Shown: positions 7,471 to 16,489 of the stretch, in pieces | How positions within the stretch are numbered: the stretch's first letter is position 1 | How the letters are laid out: each line of letters begins with the position of its first letter | Assembly (NCBI GenBank): GCA_022845895.1 | Contig: AP025573.1 | Span: forward strand, 1,150,501 to 1,214,500 | Source of the DNA: Lachnospiraceae bacterium | GTDB taxonomy: Bacteria; Bacillota; Clostridia; Lachnospirales; Lachnospiraceae | Direction: 5' to 3' | DNA length: 64,000 nt | Notes under the pieces: generated by a model | Told to the model about the DNA's origin: nothing | Seen by the model: the letters and a program-made list of their open reading frames with translations, nothing else | Databases searched by the model: none | Translations under genes and position numbers: made by a program

Positions 7471-10400
7471 CTATATTTCGTTATCTACTTTCACGAGTTT
7501 TCCCATGACAAGGAAGCGTCCTGTGCCGCCCGGCGTACAGGTAGAAATGGTCAGTACCTTATCGCTGCAGGTCACAGTCACATCACTTTCCACCGCGGAA
7601 CGTTCCTTCATAGCTGTAAGCCAGGTAGTATAAGCACCGTCATCCTTCCAGGAAACCTGCCAGGGAGAAGTTTCACTGCCGGATTCTTCCGGCTTTGCTG
7701 CAAACGCCGCAAAGATTTCCATGACATAACCACCCTTTGGAGTAACGAGATACATCTGCCTGTGGGTATCAAAGTAACTTTGTTCATCGTACCGGTTCAA
7801 CAGGGCAAACATGGAACCATCCCGCATATTATGGCCGTAGACGATCGTATTGCGGTCTGAAAAATCTGCCCGGTTTTCATAATCGGCAAACAGGCAGCCA
7901 ACCTTGTTATAGGTTCCGTCATAAAGATGGTTCAGGTAATACTCGTTGTTGTCAGTCTGCGTCACCGGATAATTGAGCACCGTATCAGGAAGGGAAAGCC
8001 ATCCGATGATGTCCGATCCATTTTCACGGAGCGCTTCAAAGTCTACCGAAGGCAGGACAATATCGGCATCGTCCTGTTTTGTTTCTGTCGGATCGGTTGC
8101 CTGCTCCGGGGAGGCTGTCTGCTCCGGTACTTCCACATATCCGGCAAGATCCCGATAGGCGTCTTTACTCTCGGCATACTGGTTCAGGTCACGGAACACC
8201 AAAAATCCGCTGCCAAGAGCCACCAGGGCGCAGAGTGAAAGGACAGAAGCCCCGACAGCCGTTCTTTTTGGGGAAGTCCTGCTGTATTTTCCCTTTTTGA
8301 AATAATACACAGCAAATACGCTGCCGCCGATCAGTGCGGCTGCCAACAGTCCGCCATATAGGAAAATATACGGATCATCTCCGGTCTGCGGTACCGGCTT
8401 TTGAGGGGTGGAAGGATTGGACGGAACAGAAGGTTTTTCCGGCTTCTCCGGCTTTTCCGGTTTTTCATTAAAGAACTGGACCGTAGATGTCTGGTCAGCT
8501 TTGATCTCCACCGTAGCGGCATCAGGAATGATGTAATCCTTGCTTGCCCGGTTTGCAACTTCTGTTACTGTATAAATACCGACACGAAGGCCCTTGACTT
8601 CAATTACGCCGGATTTTGGAGTGGTGAATGTCTCGCAGTAGGAGCCGTCCGCGCTCTTGACCTCGATAGCAAAACCATCTTTGCGCCCGTCGCTGGAATC
8701 CTTTGTGATCTTTAAGTTGCCGCGGTAAGCCTCATTGGTAAATCCGTGCCCGGCTTCTCCATTTTCCACAACTGCGACCTGTCCATCTTCTGTGATGGAA
8801 AAATAGTAAGCGTTTGAGTCAGGCTGATAGCCCTCCGGCGCTTTGCTTTCTTTGATAAAGTAGCCGCCAGCCAGAAGGTTTTCCGCCGTATGATAGCCTG
8901 CATCGGTTTCTTTCAGCGTACCGATCTTTTGATCGTCAGGATCATATTCCTGGTTGGCGTTGGAATCCGCATACAGGTCGAACACTGCACCGGGCAGGAA
9001 GCGCAGGAAAGAATTCTTGTCTTTCTTATCCTCCTTTTCCACAGGGGACGGTTCCTCCACAGCTTCGGTTTTAGTTACCTGCACACTGCCGCGGATCAGG
9101 GTGTTTTCCACACGGATCTCGATATGCTGTCCGTCTGCACCGATATATACATGGTGCTGCTGCGGGCTTACCGTATAAAGGTCAGGGGCAGAGATCTCCT
9201 TGACGATCCAGTGTCCGTAAGGAATGTTCTCAAAGGAAAAACTGCCGTCTTTTCCGGTAATAGCAGTAAGCAGCGCATTTTCTTCAGTAAATTCTTCGGT
9301 ATCAGGTCTAAACAGACCCATGAGCGCACCGGCAAGCGTGACATCCTCGCCGCCTTCCGGGTTTTCCCCGACTTTTACACCGTCTACACGCCCACGGAGA
9401 AGTTCATTGGAAACAGCCTCGCCTTCATTGACAAGGATCTGTACCAGGGCGGTTTCCTGACCAGCATACTCAAAGACAACCGGATATTCCTGATTCGAAA
9501 GGATATAGGCGCCGTTGGTTGTGCGTTCCTTGACATAATAGCTGCCAAAAGGCAGGTCGGAAGCGAAGGAAGCGCTGTAACCGCCGGATTCCTCAGACGA
9601 AACAGAGACCACTTCCAGAAGTCCACCTGCCGGGATTACGCTGCCATCTGCCGCCGTCAGGTCTGCGGAAGCATAAAGTCCAAAGGAAATATCCTTATAT
9701 TCCTCGTTCATGCCAAGACCGAACAGGTCATCGGTCTCCATTGCCTTGAAAAGTGTGACATCCACTTTCTGGCGTTCGTCATAAAGACCGGCCGCTGTCT
9801 GTGTAACCTCTACGGTCTCACCCGCATAGGTCAGTTCCACATATTCCGGTTGAGGATTCAGCACACAACCGGAAGGAGCCTGACGTTCCTCCAGACGGTA
9901 ACGGCCAAGATAGAGAAGCCCGCTTTTCGCTGTGCCGTCCTCGCCGGTCGTAAGGGTTTCCACAACCGTATCTTTTTCTGCCCGCAAAGTACCGTCACCG
10001 GTATAAATATCTTCATCTGCGATCACGTCATAGACCGCTCCGGGAAGTCCGGCAACCTCATACACCGGCTGGTACAGTCCGTCGTTTTCCTGGACAGAAG
10101 CAAATACTTCTCCGGTCTTTGTGATGGTAAGCTGGCCTTTCTGCGGCATATTGTACTGAGTGACCGTCACAACCGCCTCGCTGCCGTCAATGGTAAACGG
10201 TACCGGCTGATCGGAAAGCACATAGCCATAAGGGGCAGCCACCTCATAAAGTTCATAATCCCCGGCGGCCAAAGGCTCCGGCAGCATCAGCCAGCCCTCG
10301 TCAGAAACATAGAAGGTATCCAGTGTTTCCGGGTTCGGATAGTAGACTGTCTGGGTGATAAATTCCCCGGTGGAAAGATCCTTGATCTGAAAACCGGTTC

Positions 10401-12372
10401 CGGTCACAGGGATAATCTTTCCGGTCTCTGCGTCACATTTTTCAACTTTCAGACGGGCTGTGATGGTGCGGTTGTTCAGGATATAGCTGTAAGTCTTGCC
10501 GTCAGAGGAAATGAATACCGTAAAGTCCGGGACAAAGGCTTTGCCTTCCTCGCCTGCGATCTGATGGACCGTATAATGCCCATAAGGAAGCGGTTTGCTG
10601 GAAGCAAAACCATCCGCATCCGTGGTAAGAAGGTCACGTTCACTTTCCTTTGCCGCGTCATAGCTTCCGGCTGCCTTTAAGTAAACTTCAAAGACTGCGC
10701 CTGCTTCCGGGCGTTCGATGATACCAGCATTGGGATCGTCGGTATTTTCGCCCTCAGGCACATCCGGGTCCAGGTCATCGGTGTGCTTAACAAGCTGGAT
10801 ATTTCCGTAAATAACCGTTTCCGTCACCTGATTTTCTGTGGTATTGAGTTCCACTTCATACAGGGAAGGGGATGCACCCACTTCATAAATAGTTTCATTC
10901 AGAAGATACCCGGTGCTCGGTTCGATCTCCCGGATCGTCCAGCCATCCCCGCACACATAATAGCGAGTCATAAAGCTGCCATCCGGTCCGGTAGTATAAG
11001 TGTCAATCAGTTCGCCATCACGGAAGATCCCATAGGTCGCTCCTGCAAGAGTGGCATCCCCCTGGGCATTTCCGGTGTCAACATCACTCTTTACCACATG
11101 GACACGGAACTTCTTCAGGATATTGCTGAAATGTACCGAAGAAGTCTGCCCGCTTTCAATGGTCACGTACTGTGCGGAAGGGGTCACATAGCGGTCCACC
11201 GGAAGTTCTTTTACCAGATAGGTTCCCGGCAGGAGCTTCTTTTCAATCTGGCCGTTTTCTCCGGTCGTAACTTCCTCATTGACTTCATTTCCCAAAATGT
11301 CCGTACCGGAGATATGGAAGGTGATACCGGAAACAATGCCGTCCTCACTGGTCTTGACAAGTTTTGCAGTACCGTAAGTTTCCGTTTTGATCTTTACAAA
11401 GAAGGAAACCGGATCGCTGGCGCCGGTCATCATGGTCTGGTAGCCGGGTCTGCCCCAAATCAGCATGTCGTTTGCCACCGGGATATTCTTTCGGAATTCA
11501 AACAGCACCGGGTCCATCATCATCTGCCTGCTGGTAAAGGTGTATTCATTTCCGTTTCTTGTCACAGAAACGCCGCTGCCTTTCAAAGCCTCCAGGTCGA
11601 TCTTCAAGTTGTTGGTATCTGTGACCGTCAGGGTATAGACCTTTTTTTCTACATCCCATTTCAGTTCCAGTTCCGGTGCTTCGCTTTTCTTAGAAGAAGT
11701 AAAGGAAGGGACTGTGGAATGGGAAGCAACCTGTGCCAGAATCCAGTCATAGGCTTTTTCTGCCGGTCGTCCAGCAATCACGCTGAAATACTGATCGGCG
11801 TCTGCGTGGCCGTTTCCGTGGCGGCTGTACGGATCGCTTCTAAGCTGCTGCTGGTATTCCCAGAGGATGATCTGGGTCGCCATCTTATAGTCATCCTCGT
11901 TGATCCCGGAAACAGGGAGCGCCGCACCGGGTTTCCAGCCATAGATCGCAGTCAGGGTGATCCCCCTCCTTGCCTCGGCAGGAAGCAGGTTCAGATATTG
12001 GCTGTTGGTCCCGCTTTCTGAAACATAGGTGTTTTCCGAAGTATGGTAAGGAATCCCGCTCTCCACACAGTAAACCTGGTGGCTGATTCCGTCAGAATCC
12101 GTCAGCATATAATGCCGGTAAGCATTGCCCCCGGAACTGGTGTGTACGTCGATGGTTCCGTCTGCATGGTAGGCAAGATAGGTGTAAGGCGCCGGGGCGC
12201 GGTAGTGGTTCCCATCAGAGCCCACATACTGGTCCCCTAGCCAGGAGCTTGCCGTCTGTCCGACAGACATGGCAAAAGCCTGAGCCGGAAGAAGCCCCAA
12301 AATGCTTGCCATACAAAGCAAAAACGCCAACAGCTTGCGAAAGCCGCGGCGCCTGGTTATGATATGTTCCAT
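7471..12372 (-). CDS. SpaA/Cna-B-type surface adhesin fused to a class B sortase
   Basis: A single 1633-residue frame. It opens with a signal peptide (cleavage near AQAFA, residue 34) and a thioester-type adhesin domain: Cys102 in VYCVESG and Gln167 in ATQIILWEY are the expected bond partners. A long series of Cna-B/SpaA repeats follows, then a sorting signal VPQTG at about 1327-1331 with a membrane helix and KKGK tail. Instead of stopping there, it continues into a second membrane anchor (about 1371-1390) and a sortase B domain with His1514 (VYGHNM), Cys1612 (TISTCTP) and Arg1619. So substrate and enzyme are one polypeptide. The likely role is cell-cell attachment during conjugation. The ribosome site is GTGAGGA. 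Confidence 0.9.
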   Translation of the reverse strand: MEHIITRRRGFRKLLAFLLCMASILGLLPAQAFAMSVGQTASSWLGDQYVGSDGNHYRAPAPYTYLAYHADGTIDVHTSSGGNAYRHYMLTDSDGISHQVYCVESGIPYHTSENTYVSESGTNSQYLNLLPAEARRGITLTAIYGWKPGAALPVSGINEDDYKMATQIILWEYQQQLRSDPYSRHGNGHADADQYFSVIAGRPAEKAYDWILAQVASHSTVPSFTSSKKSEAPELELKWDVEKKVYTLTVTDTNNLKIDLEALKGSGVSVTRNGNEYTFTSRQMMMDPVLFEFRKNIPVANDMLIWGRPGYQTMMTGASDPVSFFVKIKTETYGTAKLVKTSEDGIVSGITFHISGTDILGNEVNEEVTTGENGQIEKKLLPGTYLVKELPVDRYVTPSAQYVTIESGQTSSVHFSNILKKFRVHVVKSDVDTGNAQGDATLAGATYGIFRDGELIDTYTTGPDGSFMTRYYVCGDGWTIREIEPSTGYLLNETIYEVGASPSLYEVELNTTENQVTETVIYGNIQLVKHTDDLDPDVPEGENTDDPNAGIIERPEAGAVFEVYLKAAGSYDAAKESERDLLTTDADGFASSKPLPYGHYTVHQIAGEEGKAFVPDFTVFISSDGKTYSYILNNRTITARLKVEKCDAETGKIIPVTGTGFQIKDLSTGEFITQTVYYPNPETLDTFYVSDEGWLMLPEPLAAGDYELYEVAAPYGYVLSDQPVPFTIDGSEAVVTVTQYNMPQKGQLTITKTGEVFASVQENDGLYQPVYEVAGLPGAVYDVIADEDIYTGDGTLRAEKDTVVETLTTGEDGTAKSGLLYLGRYRLEERQAPSGCVLNPQPEYVELTYAGETVEVTQTAAGLYDERQKVDVTLFKAMETDDLFGLGMNEEYKDISFGLYASADLTAADGSVIPAGGLLEVVSVSSEESGGYSASFASDLPFGSYYVKERTTNGAYILSNQEYPVVFEYAGQETALVQILVNEGEAVSNELLRGRVDGVKVGENPEGGEDVTLAGALMGLFRPDTEEFTEENALLTAITGKDGSFSFENIPYGHWIVKEISAPDLYTVSPQQHHVYIGADGQHIEIRVENTLIRGSVQVTKTEAVEEPSPVEKEDKKDKNSFLRFLPGAVFDLYADSNANQEYDPDDQKIGTLKETDAGYHTAENLLAGGYFIKESKAPEGYQPDSNAYYFSITEDGQVAVVENGEAGHGFTNEAYRGNLKITKDSSDGRKDGFAIEVKSADGSYCETFTTPKSGVIEVKGLRVGIYTVTEVANRASKDYIIPDAATVEIKADQTSTVQFFNEKPEKPEKPEKPSVPSNPSTPQKPVPQTGDDPYIFLYGGLLAAALIGGSVFAVYYFKKGKYSRTSPKRTAVGASVLSLCALVALGSGFLVFRDLNQYAESKDAYRDLAGYVEVPEQTASPEQATDPTETKQDDADIVLPSVDFEALRENGSDIIGWLSLPDTVLNYPVTQTDNNEYYLNHLYDGTYNKVGCLFADYENRADFSDRNTIVYGHNMRDGSMFALLNRYDEQSYFDTHRQMYLVTPKGGYVMEIFAAFAAKPEESGSETSPWQVSWKDDGAYTTWLTAMKERSAVESDVTVTCSDKVLTISTCTPGGTGRFLVMGKLVKVDNEI

Positions 12373-12411
12373 GAAAAAATCCTCACTTTCATAAAATCTA
12401 AAAGGACAGCC

Positions 12412-13524
12412 TTATTTGCTGTCCTTGTCGTCAAAATCATCCTCGGAAAGATATTCCGGTTCCCCGTATGCCTCATCCGGGTCAAAGCCTTCGCCATAAC
12501 CGTCATCCTCAAATTCCGCATCGTCCTCGGCCTGCTGTTTCGGACGCACGATTTTTACATAGTAACCAATCCCACCGACCGCAAGTAAGGCAGCAAGGAT
12601 AAACAGGATCGTGCCGACGCTGCCGGTTTCTTTCTTCGGCTTTTCCGGTTCTGCCGGTTTTTCAGTTTCCGCCGGCTTTTCTTTTCCTTTGCAGCCATTT
12701 AAGTCATTTTTGCAGACCGGACAGCCGGTATTGACTTTTCCTGCCTCACATTTTTCTGGGCAGTTACAGCTTTCTTCCTGGGGGATCATGCTCATGCTGC
12801 CATTGTTCTTTTCTGCAAGCGCCATCAGGTCGGACTCTGTGACGCCGTTTAAGAAGTAGACATTGTTATCTTCCCGTTTCCCGTCGATCACCAGATAAAA
12901 AACATTGCCCGCGTCCGTAGTGATGGTGTAAAACTGTTTTTCCCCATCCGTACCGCTGATGTTGTCCTGTACCGTTCCGGTGCCTTCCGGGGTAAATGCA
13001 CCTTCAGGGATCGCAGAAGTATTTTCCTGCTGTCCGGTACTGTTATCTGAACCGGAAGAATTTCCGACGCCGGAAGGGGTTGCAGCGCTTGAGCCGGAAG
13101 GTTTTTCTTCCTTAGGCGGTTTTGTCTGTGTACCGGACGGACTCTGGGGTGCTTCCGCAGCAGGTTTCTTTTCAGGAGCCGGTTCTTTGTAATACGGATT
13201 ATCCAGCTTTACCGCATCAGAACGGTTTCCTGCATAATCTTTTGCGTATATGCTTACCTGTTTTTCTGTTCCTGCATAATCTTTCAGTGCGACCGACGCT
13301 TTCCCGTCGGTGAGGGAGTTGATACGGTTTTCATCAACAAAGACTGCCTCCACACCAGAGAGATCGTCACTGCCTTCTATTTTCAGGGTATCGCCCTCCA
13401 GGGAAGCAGTCAGTGTTGGCGGTGTGGTGTCTTTGGAACCGCCGGCATGAGCCGTTACAGGTAATGCGCTGACACTTACAAGAAGCGTAAGCGCCAGCAG
13501 CAGGGAAAGTTTTTTAAGCCTCAT
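12412..13524 (-). CDS. DUF4366 secreted/membrane protein
   Basis: About 370 residues: a signal peptide (LSLLLALTLLVSVSALPVTAHA), an Ig-like or Cna-like segment (TPPTLTASLEGDTL), a low-complexity Pro/Glu/Lys/Ser linker, a cysteine-rich segment (CNCPEKCEAG then CPVC), a single membrane helix (TILFILAALLAVGGIGYYV) and an acidic cytoplasmic tail. This matches the DUF4366 proteins always found near CD1108-type hydrolases in Tn1549-like elements; they may form part of the outer mating channel. I start at 13524, where AAGGAGG is well placed. It overlaps the end of the DUF4315 gene by 11 bases. Confidence 0.85.
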   Translation of the reverse strand: MRLKKLSLLLALTLLVSVSALPVTAHAGGSKDTTPPTLTASLEGDTLKIEGSDDLSGVEAVFVDENRINSLTDGKASVALKDYAGTEKQVSIYAKDYAGNRSDAVKLDNPYYKEPAPEKKPAAEAPQSPSGTQTKPPKEEKPSGSSAATPSGVGNSSGSDNSTGQQENTSAIPEGAFTPEGTGTVQDNISGTDGEKQFYTITTDAGNVFYLVIDGKREDNNVYFLNGVTESDLMALAEKNNGSMSMIPQEESCNCPEKCEAGKVNTGCPVCKNDLNGCKGKEKPAETEKPAEPEKPKKETGSVGTILFILAALLAVGGIGYYVKIVRPKQQAEDDAEFEDDGYGEGFDPDEAYGEPEYLSEDDFDDKDSK

Positions 13525-13759
13525 GCACATCCTCCTTCTCCTGCGGTAAAACAGTTTCCGAAGGGGCCGCCTGCTGTGATTTCAAAAAATCCGCAAGCTG
13601 CTGGGGCGTCAGTTTGAAACTTCGCGCCACCGCCACATAATCGGTATTTTCCAGCTCCGTTTTCTGTTCCTCCAGCTTATGGAGCTTTGCCTGCATTTCC
13701 GCAATCTTTGTTTTGGTCTTTTCAATTTCCTTTTCCAGTTTTTCAATTTTAGGATTCAA
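13514..13759 (-). CDS. DUF4315 coiled-coil protein
   Basis: Short protein of 81 residues, heavily coiled-coil at the N-terminus (IEKLEKEIEKTKTKIAEMQ), followed by AVARSFKLTPQQLADFL. It matches DUF4315, found between the cell-wall hydrolase and DUF4366 genes in this ICE class. It probably acts as a cytoplasmic partner of the secretion machinery, but no function is established. GGAGGT precedes the ATG at 13759. Confidence 0.85.
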   Translation of the reverse strand: MNPKIEKLEKEIEKTKTKIAEMQAKLHKLEEQKTELENTDYVAVARSFKLTPQQLADFLKSQQAAPSETVLPQEKEDVHEA

Positions 13760-13777
13760 TTTATTACCTCCAATCTG

Positions 13778-16456
13778 TTAAGGCAGACGCCCAAATGTAT
13801 AAAAATGCTGCTGCCAGTAGCTTGTATTGATGTTGGCATAAGAGATCGGGTCTCCGCAGTGGATCATCATTCCATTTCCTACATAGATCCCTACATGGCT
13901 TGCGCCGCTGGTATTGTAGGTCCCCTGAAAGAAGATCAGGTCGCCCGGTTTTGCATCTGCGCTTGATACCGGCGTACATACACCTAAAAGGCCGTCCGCA
14001 GTCAGCCTTCCAAAATTCCAGCCGACGCCGCAGTTGTTGATCGCCCAGGACACATAGCCGGAACAGTCAAAGGAAGTGGAAGGGCTTGCGCCTCCCCATA
14101 CATACGGATAGCCAAGATATTTTTCCGCCTCGGCCATCATTGCGGCAAACTGTTCATCCGCAAGGGCTTCCGGTGGAATGTCATAATCGAAGTAGTTTCC
14201 TGTGCCGCCTGAACCAACTTCCGGCAGGTGCCGTTCGCTGGTATCGCCGGTATCGGCAAAATACAGAGGATTCAAATACTGGCCGTCAACCAAGACCTCT
14301 AAGTGCAAGTGGGGACCGGTGGAATTTCCGGTATTCCCGACCTTTGCGATCACATCCCCGGCTTTGACCTCCTGCCCGGCAGAAACAAGGATCTGGGAAC
14401 AGTGCCCGTATTTGGTCGTCAGGGTATGTCCTTCGTATGCCTCGCCTTCAATAGCAACACATAAGCCATAACCACCGGCATTTCCCGCAAGGGTGACTGT
14501 TCCGTCATGCCCGGCAAGGATCTCTGTACCCTCCGGCATCCCGATGTCCACACCGGTGTGATAGTTCTTTTTCCCACTGATGGGATGTACCCGGTAGCCG
14601 TAGTAGCTGGTCACATAAGGGAGCCAGTTGGTGCCAAAGACATTTTTGACATACTGGCGGTTTCCTTTTGTCTGCAGCAGGATCTCGCAGATCTCTTTCT
14701 GGTCTGCGTTCATCCGGGAAACGATCAGGTTTTCCAGAGGTGTGACTGTGAGCTTGACATTTAAGATGCGCCATTCATAAGGCACTTCCTCCTGGGTTTC
14801 TTCCCCAGTTTCCGGGTCAACGGAAGTTTCTGTGCGATAACGGATCTCGGTTTCTTCTGAAAAGGACAGGGTATATTGTTCCTGGAAAAGCTGCCGCAGC
14901 ACGCTTTCCACTTCATCGTAAGTAAATCCCTGATAAGCAGAAGTCAGATACCCCATCAGCACATACGGGTCATGCTCGATCGCACCCAGGTTATACCGGT
15001 ATTCGTCATAACCGGGGCGGTCTGATTCCACCCTGTCTATTTCCATTTGCAGATCTGTTTCCCACTCGGTATAGGTAAGCTCCGCCTGATTGATGTCCTG
15101 ATCGTCTGCGAGATATGTAGAAGCAGCCAGACTTCCCAGACTGCCGGTCCCGATATTGGAGAATGTGGAAAACAGGGACATAATCAGGAAAATTACCAAA
15201 AGGAGAAGCAGGAGGACAAGGCAGATCACAGGGTGCCGTTTGACCGCATGGACAATACCGACGCTGACCCTCTCTGTTGCAACTGCGGCATTTTTTGCCT
15301 GTTTCCCGGCTTCACGGGCAGCCTTGGCATACTGCCTTTTCAGTTTTTGTTTCTGCCATATCCGGGCAATCGCATGTTTCTTCAGCTCCGGGTGGTCGCT
15401 AAGAGCCTGCCGGTAAGCAAGTCTTGCGTTGGCCTTTGCTGATTTTTGCTGTAATTTCGCTGCCTTTCGGTAGGGGGCAGTTTTATGCCGGTGATATGCC
15501 GTGCGAAGCCCCGCCTCGCCCACAAGTTCAGAGCGGTGGGCTGCCTTGATCCCCACATTTTCATCCTCTGCCTCATAAATCTTTTTATGGGCGTAACCAA
15601 TGGCAGTATTGGCGCCCGCCTTGACCGGACGCAGGGGTACAGATCCTTTTACATGGGCCTTTTGGGATTTAACCTCCTTTTCAAATTTTAAGTGTTTTTT
15701 GGCTTTTCCGGTCTCCGGGTCGGAAACCGTCTCCATGCGCAGTTTCTTCCGGGCCGGCAGACGATTTTGCGCCTGCTCTGCTTTTTGTGCAGTCCGTTCC
15801 GCCTTCCGTCTTGCATGGGTAAGCTTTTTATCCTTTGTCTCCGGTGGCAGTTCATCCGCAGTAAATTCCAGCTTGGATGTTTTCGGCGGTTCGCTATCCA
15901 CACCCTTTTCCTTTTGTGCTGCCTGTTCCTCCGCCTGTGCCGCTTCCTGAAAACGCTGCTGATATTTGTTCCCATGCTGATGTGTCCGGTAACGATGTTC
16001 CTGACCGGATCTGTCTGTGCCGCTCGGTGGGGCTGTTCCTTCGGAAGAAGGTGCATATTGTCCGGTATCATGGTCTGTCACATCCTCTGTTACAAGAGAA
16101 CGCCTGGAAACCTCGTGCCGGAAATTGCTTCGCCCGTTTTCCTGTATCGGGGGCTCTATCCTGGCAGCCTCCGACGTCTCAAAGTGATCTGAAAAAATAT
16201 CCCCAACGGCTGCATAAGCCTCGCCCTGTTCTAACAAGTACGCCGGTGTTTCCGGTGATAGCTGGGAAAATTCCGTCTGTACAGGGATGTCCTGCCTGTG
16301 TGTCTTGCCGTTGACAGAAGAAGGGGTGTCCCGTGCCCTGCGCAGGTCAAAATCCTGTTCGGTCTGCCTGGCTGCCGGTTGATCTTCCCCGTGGGAATCA
16401 CGCACCGGCATCCGGGTATCTTTGCGCTTCCTTTGAAATTCCCTGTCGTGTGCCAT
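13778..16456 (-). CDS. CD1108-type conjugation protein with M23 peptidase and NlpC/P60 domains
   Basis: About 892 residues. The long basic N-terminal region is cytoplasmic, followed by a membrane helix (VICLVLLLLLLVIFLIM). Outside the membrane there is an M23 metallopeptidase domain (YHTGVDIGMPEG; HLHLEV) and a C-terminal NlpC/P60 domain with the catalytic cysteine in SFDCSGYVSW and a histidine in GASHVGIYVG. It resembles VirB1/VirB8-like ICE proteins that cut peptidoglycan to let the transfer channel pass. Having two wall-cutting domains is typical of the CD1108 family. GGAGGTG precedes ATG 16456. Confidence 0.92.
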   Translation of the reverse strand: MAHDREFQRKRKDTRMPVRDSHGEDQPAARQTEQDFDLRRARDTPSSVNGKTHRQDIPVQTEFSQLSPETPAYLLEQGEAYAAVGDIFSDHFETSEAARIEPPIQENGRSNFRHEVSRRSLVTEDVTDHDTGQYAPSSEGTAPPSGTDRSGQEHRYRTHQHGNKYQQRFQEAAQAEEQAAQKEKGVDSEPPKTSKLEFTADELPPETKDKKLTHARRKAERTAQKAEQAQNRLPARKKLRMETVSDPETGKAKKHLKFEKEVKSQKAHVKGSVPLRPVKAGANTAIGYAHKKIYEAEDENVGIKAAHRSELVGEAGLRTAYHRHKTAPYRKAAKLQQKSAKANARLAYRQALSDHPELKKHAIARIWQKQKLKRQYAKAAREAGKQAKNAAVATERVSVGIVHAVKRHPVICLVLLLLLLVIFLIMSLFSTFSNIGTGSLGSLAASTYLADDQDINQAELTYTEWETDLQMEIDRVESDRPGYDEYRYNLGAIEHDPYVLMGYLTSAYQGFTYDEVESVLRQLFQEQYTLSFSEETEIRYRTETSVDPETGEETQEEVPYEWRILNVKLTVTPLENLIVSRMNADQKEICEILLQTKGNRQYVKNVFGTNWLPYVTSYYGYRVHPISGKKNYHTGVDIGMPEGTEILAGHDGTVTLAGNAGGYGLCVAIEGEAYEGHTLTTKYGHCSQILVSAGQEVKAGDVIAKVGNTGNSTGPHLHLEVLVDGQYLNPLYFADTGDTSERHLPEVGSGGTGNYFDYDIPPEALADEQFAAMMAEAEKYLGYPYVWGGASPSTSFDCSGYVSWAINNCGVGWNFGRLTADGLLGVCTPVSSADAKPGDLIFFQGTYNTSGASHVGIYVGNGMMIHCGDPISYANINTSYWQQHFYTFGRLP

Positions 16457-16489
16457 TGTTCTCACCTCCGATCCATTTTAATTTTTGTC

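Noticed and set aside
8890..10680. Long plus-strand open frame of about 596 codons inside the adhesin gene
   Set aside because: It is antisense to the Cna-B repeats, has no family resemblance and no ribosome site; the repeats' codon bias keeps the opposite frame open.
10783..12021. Second long plus-strand frame (412 codons) opposite the adhesin gene
   Set aside because: Same cause as above; the minus-strand frame has a signal peptide and known domains.
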